From Alphaproteobacteria bacterium (GTDB lineage: Bacteria > Pseudomonadota > Alphaproteobacteria > Micavibrionales > Micavibrionaceae), in the NCBI GenBank assembly GCA_017999645.1, contig JAGNLJ010000002.1:124001-188000 (forward strand): a stretch of DNA of 64,000 bases, given 5' to 3'. Position 1 is the first letter of the stretch. Every line of letters begins with the position of its first letter. This document shows, piece by piece, positions 25,174-33,507 of the stretch. Below the pieces are notes generated by a model. It saw only the letters and a program-made list of their open reading frames with translations. It had not been told where the DNA came from and ran no database searches. Made by a program: the position numbers and the translations under genes.

Positions 25174-25203
25174 AAAGCCCCGGCAAAACCGGGGCTTTTT
25201 ATT
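25174..25203 (+). terminator. Rho-independent terminator after the zeta gene
   Basis: AAAAGCCCCGG (25174-25184) pairs with CCGGGGCTTTT (25190-25200) around a 5-base loop and is followed by further T residues. Confidence 0.93.
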
Positions 25204-25461
25204 TCCTGTTCAACCCGCCATCCGGATCTGCTACCTGCTGAAAATGATGTTTTCATAGGGCGTCCGCTGGCTGTTGTTTTTTTTAAAATGGATGTCTGAT
25301 TCCTAGCCCAATGCCGACTGCTTTCCAAGCTTAAAATGGTCTTGGATCTCATTTTCTTAAAATTTTGTAACAAAAAGCAACCATGGATCGTAATATAGTT
25401 TCATGTGAATTCAGTTTCCGGCTCCTTGTTTTTACCGAAAAACATGCCCAGAGTGTTAAAT
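25204..25461. other. Intergenic region before bolA, nothing identified
   Basis: About 258 bases between the terminator and the bolA start. It is AT-rich from 25260 on. The bolA promoter is presumably here, but no good promoter pair stands out, and no small gene is supported. Confidence 0.4.
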
Positions 25462-25689
25462 ATGGATGCCAACACCCTTCAAACTCTTATTCTGAACGCT
25501 CTTCCAGGCGCGCAGGTCAGCGTCGAGGATGTGCGAGGTGACGGCGCGCATTATACGGCCACCGTCGCTGCTACGGCTTTCGTGGGCAAGACGCGCGTGC
25601 AGCAGCACCGCATGGTGCATGCTGCGCTGAAAGGCCACGTGAACACTAACGTCGCCGTTGCAATCCAGACCGTCGTCACGGAGAAGTAA
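25462..25689 (+). CDS. BolA/IbaG family protein
   Basis: A 75-residue protein (start chosen at MDANTLQTLILNALPGAQ, the usual family opening; an in-frame upstream Met at 25405 is less likely). The core VEDVRGDGAHYTATV and TRVQQHRMVHAALKG are normal. The end reads VAVAIQTV where the family usually has HALALQT, so the invariant C-terminal His that binds the bridging Fe-S cluster is replaced by Val. The gene is followed directly by a monothiol glutaredoxin, its usual partner. Confidence 0.88.
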   Translation: MDANTLQTLILNALPGAQVSVEDVRGDGAHYTATVAATAFVGKTRVQQHRMVHAALKGHVNTNVAVAIQTVVTEK

Positions 25690-26022
25690 ATGGCTCTCAT
25701 GCAAAGAGCCATGTTTGAACGCATCGAACGCGAACTCGCATCTCATAACGTGGTTCTTTACATGAAAGGCACGGCGGCTTTCCCGCAATGCAGTTTTTCC
25801 GCCTTCATCGTGCAGGTCTTATCTCAGGCAGGTGTGCAATTCCGCGATGTCGATATCCTCGGCGATGGTGAACTGCGCCAGGGCCTGATGGATTTTGCCG
25901 AGTGGCCGGGCTTTCCACAGCTTTATATCCGCGCTGAATTCATCGGTGGTGCTGACATCGTACGGGAAATGGCGCAGAGCGGTGAATTACAGGCGCTACT
26001 CGAAGACCGCGGCATGCTTTAG
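25690..26022 (+). CDS. grxD: Monothiol glutaredoxin (Grx4 family) with CSFS active site
   Basis: A 110-residue protein, normal length. Grx4-type proteins carry and transfer [2Fe-2S] clusters with BolA. Lys26 (YMKG), WPGFPQLYI and GGADI (usually GGCDI or GGSDI) are present. The active site FPQCSFSA (Cys34) has Ser in place of the near-invariant Gly of CGFS; the codon is AGT, one base from GGT. It starts directly after the bolA stop and ends 4 bases into the convergent rodA gene. The altered Gly sits in the cluster-binding loop. Confidence 0.9.
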   Translation: MALMQRAMFERIERELASHNVVLYMKGTAAFPQCSFSAFIVQVLSQAGVQFRDVDILGDGELRQGLMDFAEWPGFPQLYIRAEFIGGADIVREMAQSGELQALLEDRGML

Positions 26023-27149
26023 ATACGCGTGACCTTACTATCGCGGTACAAATTGCACGATAAAATCAGGCCGAAGCCGATCATCGCCGCAAGCATCGCG
26101 GTGCCGCCGTAGGACACCAGCGGCAAAGGCGCGCCGACGACTGGAATCAATCCCATCACCATCGCGATATTGACGAAGATGTATACGGAGAAATTGAACG
26201 TCAGCCCGAACGCGAGGTAACGCCCGAAGTTATGACGCGCACGTAATGCAATCCACAGTCCGTACCATATAATCAGACCAAACAGGAGCAGAAGCGCCAC
26301 GCCGCCAGCCAATCCCCACTCTTCCGCCCACAGCGTAAAAATAAAATCGGTCTGTTTTTCAGGCAGGAAATCCAGGTGACTTTGCGAACCGTCGAGAAAT
26401 CCCTTCCCCTTTAAGCCGCCGGACCCCAAAGCGATTTTCGATTGTGTAATATGATAACCGGAGCCCAGCGGGTCGCTCTCAGGATTTAAGAACGTCAACA
26501 CCCTCTGGCGTTGGTAATCATGCATGAAATGCCAACCGATAGGAATCGCAGCTGCCACCGCCACCGCGCCTCCGATAAAAATCCAGAGCGGTGCCCCGGC
26601 GACAAATACTATAGAGACTCCTGCGAAACTGGTCATCAGCGCCGTGCCCAGATCAGGCTGCAGCATCACAAGTCCGACGGGTGCTCCGATCAGAAGCGCG
26701 GGGACAATCAGAAAACTCAGCCGTTTCATATCCTCCGGCGTTGCAGCATGAAAATAGCGCGCCAGAGTCAGAACCAGCGCAACTTTCATCAATTCGGAGG
26801 GCTGGAGTTTCATAAAGCCGAGATTAATCCAGCGCTGCGCACCCATGCCGATATGCCCCATGATCTCGACGTAAACCAGCAGGATAAAGCCTGTGGCGTA
26901 CAGCCACCATGCGAATTTAAACCACCAGCGCACATCGACTAGCGCAATGATCAGCATTCCGAAAAAAATCACCGAGAAGCGCTTCATCTGATTTTCCGCC
27001 CACGGCTCGAAGTTTCCGCCTGCCGCAGAATAAAGAGCCGTGAAGCCAACGCTGGCTACCGCAACGATAAGTGCGATAAACGCCCAGTCGAGATTCTTCA
27101 GCTTGTGAAGCATTCCCTGTTCGGATTGTAATATGATCGATTTAACCAT
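26019..27149 (-). CDS. rodA: Rod-shape SEDS peptidoglycan polymerase RodA
   Basis: A 376-residue inner-membrane glycosyltransferase with about ten membrane helices. It polymerises lipid II during side-wall elongation together with PBP2. The segment HLDFLPEKQTDFIFTLWAEEWG carries the essential Asp of SEDS enzymes, and GAPLPLVSYGGTAM is the family ending. It follows mrdA after 9 bases and ends the mreB-mreC-mreD-mrdA-rodA set. Confidence 0.95.
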   Translation of the reverse strand: MVKSIILQSEQGMLHKLKNLDWAFIALIVAVASVGFTALYSAAGGNFEPWAENQMKRFSVIFFGMLIIALVDVRWWFKFAWWLYATGFILLVYVEIMGHIGMGAQRWINLGFMKLQPSELMKVALVLTLARYFHAATPEDMKRLSFLIVPALLIGAPVGLVMLQPDLGTALMTSFAGVSIVFVAGAPLWIFIGGAVAVAAAIPIGWHFMHDYQRQRVLTFLNPESDPLGSGYHITQSKIALGSGGLKGKGFLDGSQSHLDFLPEKQTDFIFTLWAEEWGLAGGVALLLLFGLIIWYGLWIALRARHNFGRYLAFGLTFNFSVYIFVNIAMVMGLIPVVGAPLPLVSYGGTAMLAAMIGFGLILSCNLYRDSKVTRI

Positions 27150-27158
27150 GGATGTTTC

Positions 27159-29042
27159 CTATATCGGCTCCTTGGCCTTGCTTTGGGCCGCAGGTGCCGG
27201 GGTGCTCTGAACCGCTACGGGCGTGCCGGCAGGATTGCGCTTTTGCACTTCTACAAGCAAATCCCGTGCAATTGGTGCCGCCGTCAATGCGCCCCCAACT
27301 CCGTGCTCGACTACAACGGCGCAGGCATAAACCGGCTTATCCAGCGGCGCATATCCGACGAACAGTGCGTGATGTCGTTCTCGCCATGCAAGGTCTTCGT
27401 TTTTAACCCCTGCTGCGCGCTGCTGCATTGTAATTCTCCGGACCTGCGCAGTTCCGGTTTTGCCGGCATAGGCGAATTCCGGCGGATCTTTTACGCGTGA
27501 CCCATAGGCCGTGCCCCGCTCGTGGTTAACGACCTTATTCATGCCCTGCATCATGAGCTTGAGATGCGCATCCGGAATTTTCATTTTTGGCCATTTTTGC
27601 GGTGCTGCGCTTTTATCACCGATATAGCCCGTAATCTGCGGCTTTACTTCGTAACCGCCATTCACCAGCCGCGCCGTCATGACCGCGAGTTGCAGCGGCG
27701 TTGTCAGGAAATATCCCTGCCCGATCGCGTTGACGATGGTTTCGCCGGGCTGCCAGGATTCATTAAACCTGGCTTTTTTCCATTCACGCGTCGGCACAAG
27801 CCCCGGACGCTCTTCCGAGAGGTCAAATCCGAAATTTTTTCCAAGGCCGAACTGGCTTGCCATCTCTGAAATCGCGTCGATGCCCATTTCATTCGCCATC
27901 TGGTAAAAATAAACGTCGCATGATTTCGCCAACGCATCCGTGAGACTGACATAGCCGTGCCCGCCCTTTTTCCAGCAGTGAAAGCGCCCTTTGCCGAGAA
28001 TGTAATGGCCCGGGCAGAAAACCGTGCGGTTCGTGGTTATTTTACCGGCCTTCAAACCCGCCAGCGCCGTGATCATTTTGAACGTCGAGCCCGGCGGATA
28101 TTGTCCGGCGATGGCCTTATTCGTCAGCGGAAACCCGGGATTGGCCAGCAACTCCTCCCACAGCGCCGCGGAAATTCCGCGTGAAAAAACATTTGGATCG
28201 AAAGCGGGGTAAGAGGCAAGAGCATAAACCTCCCCGGAATGCACATTCATCACCGCCGCCGAGGCGCTTTGCTGCTCCGAAAGGCGCTTTTGCGCGAACC
28301 GCTGCAGTTCGCCGTCAATTGTCAGCATCACGCGCTCTCCGGGAACGGGATCGATACGTTTGAGCTCGCGCACTTCGCGCCCGACCACGTTCACCTCAAC
28401 ATCGGAAGATCCCGCCTTGCCGCGCATCGCAAGATCGTGGGTTTTCTCGATGGCGCTTTTGCCGATTTTAAAACCGGGAACGCTGAGAAGCGGGTCGCTT
28501 GTCAGTTCATTTTTATTCACCGCACCGACATAGCCAATGAGATGTGCCGTCGCCTCGCCGAGCGGGTAGCCGCGTATCTCGCCCACATTAGTCGACAGTC
28601 CCGGCAAATCCGGCAAATTAACCTCGACCTTCGCCACCTCTTCCCAGCTCAAATCGTCCTTGATCTCGAGCGGTACGTATTTCGGGCTTTTCTTCGCCTG
28701 CTTCAAAACCGTCTGAATGCTCGACTCCTCGACATCGATATATTTCTGCAACGCACGCAATGATTTTTCGAGGTTCTCTGCCTGCTCAGGAATAATCAAC
28801 ACGCGAAAATTCTGGTTATTGACGGCAAGCGGCACGCCGAATCTGTCGACGATCTGCCCCCGCGTCGGCGGCAGTATTTTTGTATTGATCCGGTTTTCAT
28901 CCGAAAGCGTTTTATAACGCGAGCCCTGCGCAATCTGTAACCATGCCAGCCGCCCACCAAGTACAACAAGAAAAGTGCCCTGCGCGGCGCCAACAAAAAA
29001 GGCGCGGCGGGTGAATTTTTCGTTGTCGGCTGAGCGTTTCAT
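27159..29042 (-). CDS. mrdA: Penicillin-binding protein 2
   Basis: A 627-residue class B transpeptidase that cross-links newly made wall for elongation. One N-terminal membrane helix (residues about 14-34) is followed by a dimerisation/pedestal domain (TRGQIVDRFGVPLAVN) and the transpeptidase domain. The catalytic motifs are PGSTFKM (Ser319, Lys322), SCD (374-376) and KTG (528-530). A Pro/Ala-rich C-terminal tail follows. It lies between mreD and rodA, and pairs with RodA. Confidence 0.96.
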   Translation of the reverse strand: MKRSADNEKFTRRAFFVGAAQGTFLVVLGGRLAWLQIAQGSRYKTLSDENRINTKILPPTRGQIVDRFGVPLAVNNQNFRVLIIPEQAENLEKSLRALQKYIDVEESSIQTVLKQAKKSPKYVPLEIKDDLSWEEVAKVEVNLPDLPGLSTNVGEIRGYPLGEATAHLIGYVGAVNKNELTSDPLLSVPGFKIGKSAIEKTHDLAMRGKAGSSDVEVNVVGREVRELKRIDPVPGERVMLTIDGELQRFAQKRLSEQQSASAAVMNVHSGEVYALASYPAFDPNVFSRGISAALWEELLANPGFPLTNKAIAGQYPPGSTFKMITALAGLKAGKITTNRTVFCPGHYILGKGRFHCWKKGGHGYVSLTDALAKSCDVYFYQMANEMGIDAISEMASQFGLGKNFGFDLSEERPGLVPTREWKKARFNESWQPGETIVNAIGQGYFLTTPLQLAVMTARLVNGGYEVKPQITGYIGDKSAAPQKWPKMKIPDAHLKLMMQGMNKVVNHERGTAYGSRVKDPPEFAYAGKTGTAQVRRITMQQRAAGVKNEDLAWRERHHALFVGYAPLDKPVYACAVVVEHGVGGALTAAPIARDLLVEVQKRNPAGTPVAVQSTPAPAAQSKAKEPI

Positions 29043-29048
29043 AACCGC

Positions 29049-29603
29049 TTACCTGCCCTTGGATTTAAGCGTAAACCCGCTGCGGGGCTCGGGGAGGATT
29101 TTATGCGTCAAGTGCAGCAACGTGGAAATCAAGGGAAACAGTGCGCCGCCAAGAAGTATTGAAAATCCGAGTTGCTGCAGCGGCGGCCAGACACCATTCA
29201 GCATTCCAAAAATCATCCATTGCATCAGGCCGCTGACGATGCTGACGATCATGAAGCCGATCCAGATCATCAAATAAGACTGACCCATCAAAAAGCGGCG
29301 CTGATCAGTGACAACCCATTGCACGATGACGAACACGAGCGCGCTGACGCCGACGGCACCGATGCCGCTGATAAGATCTACCAGAATTCCGGCACTGAAC
29401 ACCAGCCACGCGGGGATAAGTGTAGGCCGGTAAATTGCCCAGTAATAAATTGCCATGAGTAAAAGCGGCGCCTTGATGGAGCCGGTGACGGGAAATGAAA
29501 AAGAAATGATGCTGAAAATCAGCAACAGCGCCATCAGGCTGTATGGAGCAATGAGTCTTGCGCTTGCCTCGGCGCGTTCCGACCATGTGGAGAAATATCC
29601 CAT
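29049..29603 (-). CDS. mreD: Rod-shape protein MreD
   Basis: A 184-residue membrane protein with about five helices and few polar residues between them, following mreC after 26 bases. The pattern YRPTLIPAWLVFSAGILVDLISGIGAVG is the MreD core. It belongs to the elongasome and is poorly conserved in sequence; position supports the call strongly. Confidence 0.88.
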   Translation of the reverse strand: MGYFSTWSERAEASARLIAPYSLMALLLIFSIISFSFPVTGSIKAPLLLMAIYYWAIYRPTLIPAWLVFSAGILVDLISGIGAVGVSALVFVIVQWVVTDQRRFLMGQSYLMIWIGFMIVSIVSGLMQWMIFGMLNGVWPPLQQLGFSILLGGALFPLISTLLHLTHKILPEPRSGFTLKSKGR

Positions 29604-29629
29604 GCGGCTAATTTACCTGAAACGAGGGA

Positions 29630-30505
29630 TTAATCCAGTTCCCCGCCGGGATTTCGGCTGCGTAAATTAGGGTCTTCGTTGCGGTCGACGATACGCACAT
29701 GCACCAGCCTGTCAAAATTCGCAAAAAGCTGGACCTTGTAGACACCATCCTCACCGACCGAGACACGGCCCACCGGCAGACCATGCGGGAAAATACCGCC
29801 ATATCCGGAGGTTATGATACGTGCGCCGTTCTTGATCTCGCTCCCTGGAGGCAGGTGCAAAAGCACCGGATTTACGGTGTTCTGGCCCGCCAGGATGGCA
29901 TGCTGGCTGCTATCCTCGACCAGCACCGGCACGCGGCTGTTGATATCGGTCACCAGCAGAACACGCGAAACGCCGCGCCCCGATTCAATGATGCGACCGA
30001 TCACGCCTTCGCCGGAAATCACGGCCTGCCCTTTTGCCGCGCCGTCTTTCGTTCCCGCCTCGACCAGCAAACTTTTTACGAACGTGCTGCCAGCATCTGC
30101 AAGAATGCGTGCGGTGATGAAACGGTTTTCAGGCTCGACCTTCACATGCAGAAGATCGCGCAGCGATTTATTTTCGGCCTCGAGCTGCAGCGCTGTCTGA
30201 TACCATTCGCGCAGGCGAACATTTTCCTGCTCCAGCCGCGCGTTGTGCGCCTGCAATTCCGAAAGACCGGAAACATCGCGCACGAACAGGGCGGCTGATT
30301 GCAGCGGCCTGCTGATTGCGCCAAGAGTGGGGCCTAGAACATCGGCGACACCCGAACGCAACGTACTGATCCCTTGCGGATTGACGGCAGAAAAAAACAA
30401 TGTGGCGATGGCGGCCAGGACAAAAATGAAAGAGACAAATCCCCCGCCCGCCAGCGGCAGAGGCGAGATACGAGAAAGACTTTTTGACCAGGTACGGCGT
30501 TTCAA
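29630..30505 (-). CDS. mreC: Rod-shape protein MreC
   Basis: A 291-residue protein with a short cytoplasmic N-terminus, one membrane helix (about 22-40), a coiled coil (SELQAHNARLEQENVRLREW, 80-105) and the periplasmic beta-barrel core ending in VGRVSVGEDGVYKVQLFANFDRLVHVRIV. MreC is the scaffold that links MreB to PBP2-RodA. The gene is separated from mreB by a 242-base gap that holds a dispersed repeat. Confidence 0.93.
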   Translation of the reverse strand: MKRRTWSKSLSRISPLPLAGGGFVSFIFVLAAIATLFFSAVNPQGISTLRSGVADVLGPTLGAISRPLQSAALFVRDVSGLSELQAHNARLEQENVRLREWYQTALQLEAENKSLRDLLHVKVEPENRFITARILADAGSTFVKSLLVEAGTKDGAAKGQAVISGEGVIGRIIESGRGVSRVLLVTDINSRVPVLVEDSSQHAILAGQNTVNPVLLHLPPGSEIKNGARIITSGYGGIFPHGLPVGRVSVGEDGVYKVQLFANFDRLVHVRIVDRNEDPNLRSRNPGGELD

Positions 30506-30626
30506 TGGAATCCCGTTATTATTTGAATAATCTTCTTAATTTACGACTAAAGAAGATCAGGGGTGAACGCAAGGTCCAGTCTTTATTTTACCGCAAAAAA
30601 GCCCCTAAAACAAACCCTTCCCATCA

Positions 30627-30739
30627 TTGTCTCCCCCGCGAAGGCGGGGGTCCGGTCTTTTTAAGGGCAGGCCGCTTAGCGGCATTTATGTACTGGATCC
30701 CCGTTCACGTTCGTCTTCGGCTCACTGCCGGGGATGAGG
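30627..30739. repeat. Dispersed palindromic repeat, copy A
   Basis: About 113 bases between mreC and mreB, beginning TTGTCTCCCCCGCG and ending CCGGGGATGAGG. Shared blocks with the region 50613-50724 read in the opposite direction include GGGGGTCCGGT, GCAGGCCGCTTA, GGATCCCCGTTCACG and CTGCCGGGGATGA. The paired CCCCCGCG/GGCGGGGG arms would fold into hairpins in RNA. It lies in the mreB-mreC gap and may act on transcript stability; the function is unproven. Confidence 0.82.
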
Positions 30740-30747
30740 ATAATTTC

Positions 30748-31800
<1,053 letters not shown>

Positions 31801-31970
31801 TCATACCCGCCTACCACGCGCAAGCAGGATTCTGCTTATATTTCGCGGTTTTTAACGGGTAACAGGCGTTACCGGAAAATCATGCTAGAAATTCTTCAGG
31901 CTGTTATTCCGATCATAGCACGAAGGGAATGAAGAAAGGGTAAGAGATTTGGTAAAGGCAGTCGTATGCC

Positions 31971-32096
31971 TTAGCCCTGGCGCGCCTTGCAGCGGGGCTT
32001 CATTTTATTGATGACGTAAACCCTGCCCTTGCGGCGGACAACGCGGCAATTGCGGTCTCTTTTCTTGAGCGTTTTCAGCGAGTTTACGACTTTCAT
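31971..32096 (-). CDS. rpmJ: 50S ribosomal protein L36, alphaproteobacterial C-minus type
   Basis: A 41-residue basic protein reading [18 protein letters not shown] and then a [13 protein letters not shown] core and an ending of KARQG, the typical L36. The usual zinc ligands of the other L36 type (CxxC, C, H) are absent; only Cys17 and one near the C-terminus (PRCKARQ) remain, as in the zinc-independent alphaproteobacterial form. It is short and lies alone in the gap between mreB and the EAL gene. L36 stabilises the 50S subunit near the 23S/L16 region. Confidence 0.92.
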   Translation of the reverse strand: MKVVNSLKTLKKRDRNCRVVRRKGRVYVINKMKPRCKARQG

Positions 32097-32283
32097 GTTA
32101 TAGCCCTGTAAATGGTGTAAAAAAGCTTGCGGACATTAGCGTTTCGGGTTCAAGTTTGTCAAGCATATCTCTAAGTTGATCATTGATTTCAGTGTAGAAC
32201 CTGCTCATTATTAACCAATTACTAATATATTGTTTGTCATAATCTTATGAAACAATTAATAAAAACGGGGACATACACTATCA

Positions 32284-33507
32284 ATGGCGTCAGCAATTCC
32301 GACAAAAAAAGCCTTTAAAACTGGCGAAGTGATTATGCGGCAGGGCGATCCCGGCGAAAGCGCCTATATTATCGAGAGCGGCCGCGTCGAAATCCTGGTC
32401 ACAGGGCGCAACGGCAAGGTCCAGAATGTGGGCACGCGCGGCCCCGGCACAATGATCGGCGAGATGGCACTGGTTGATAACGCACCCCGCACTGCCACAG
32501 TGCAGGCCGTCGAGAATTGCGTCCTGCTTGAAATCACCAAGGAAGATTTTTCCAACCGCCTGCAAAAGGCCGACCCGATCCTGCGTATGACGTCGCAGGT
32601 TATCCTTACCCGCTACCGCGACACCCTCACCCGCGCGGAAATCAGCAATGAAAGCAGCGGATGGCCGCCGGTTGAAGCGCAGGAGCTTACCTACGCCGGA
32701 CAGACGGACGCCATTGAGAGCGTCAAGATTGCCAACGACTTCCGCACAGCGCTCGAGAAAAAACAGCTCGCGCTGCATTACCAGCCGATCGTTGATCTAC
32801 AAAAAGGCAAGGTCTCGGGTTTCGAGGCTCTCATGCGCTGGAACCACCCCGAGCGTGGCTATATTTCTCCCGGTCTTTTCATCCCTATCGCTGAGCAATC
32901 CGGTTTAATCGTCGATGCCAGCCGCTGGGCGTTGCGCGAGGCCTGCATGGCGCTGAAGCGTATCGAAAGCCGCGCGGGATTTTCGAATGAACTCTCAATG
33001 AGCGTGAATTTCTCGAGCACTGATTTCGCTTCCGAGGATTTTATCGATACCATTTATACGACGATCAGTGAAACCGATGTGGATCCCAATTTTGTCCACC
33101 TCGAAATCACCGAGCGCCTTCTGATGGGCCAGCCGGACAATGCCAAAGACACGCTCCTGATGTGCCGCAAGGCGGGCATCGGTATCTCCATCGACGATTT
33201 CGGCACCGGCTATTCGTCGCTCAGCTATCTTCATTATTTCCCCATCGATACGCTCAAAATCGACCAGAGCTTCATCCGCGACATGCAGAAAAATGAAAGC
33301 AGCATGGAATTGGTGAAATCGATTATTGCGCTTGGCAAAAATATGAAGATGCATGTCATTGCCGAAGGTGTTGAAAGCAAGGATGAGGCAAAAGTGCTGC
33401 GTGATCTGGGCTGCGACTTTGCACAAGGCTATTATTTTGCAAAACCCATGAGCGAAACCGACATCACGAAATTCGTGAACGAACAAGGCCGCAAAATAAC
33501 CGTATAG
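32284..33507 (+). CDS. Cyclic-nucleotide-binding EAL phosphodiesterase
   Basis: A 407-residue soluble protein. Residues about 10-115 are a cyclic nucleotide-binding domain with an intact phosphate cassette (GEMALVDNAPRTATVQA, Arg69). Residues about 150-400 are an EAL domain that hydrolyses c-di-GMP. Its catalytic residues look complete: EAL at 181-183, Asn242 in VNFSS, Glu274 in LEITE, the Asp pair 304-305 in IDDFGTGYSS, Lys325 in KIDQSF, and EGVES/QGYYFAKP at the end. Binding of cAMP or cGMP would thus control c-di-GMP breakdown. Thr after Arg69 does not settle which nucleotide binds. It is convergent with a cyclase gene, with no spacer between the two. Confidence 0.93.
   Translation: MASAIPTKKAFKTGEVIMRQGDPGESAYIIESGRVEILVTGRNGKVQNVGTRGPGTMIGEMALVDNAPRTATVQAVENCVLLEITKEDFSNRLQKADPILRMTSQVILTRYRDTLTRAEISNESSGWPPVEAQELTYAGQTDAIESVKIANDFRTALEKKQLALHYQPIVDLQKGKVSGFEALMRWNHPERGYISPGLFIPIAEQSGLIVDASRWALREACMALKRIESRAGFSNELSMSVNFSSTDFASEDFIDTIYTTISETDVDPNFVHLEITERLLMGQPDNAKDTLLMCRKAGIGISIDDFGTGYSSLSYLHYFPIDTLKIDQSFIRDMQKNESSMELVKSIIALGKNMKMHVIAEGVESKDEAKVLRDLGCDFAQGYYFAKPMSETDITKFVNEQGRKITV

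Noticed and set aside
30583..30626. Possible terminator after mreB in the mreC gap
   Set aside because: The GC-rich arms belong to the dispersed repeat and lack a T run in the right place; read-through to mreC is expected.
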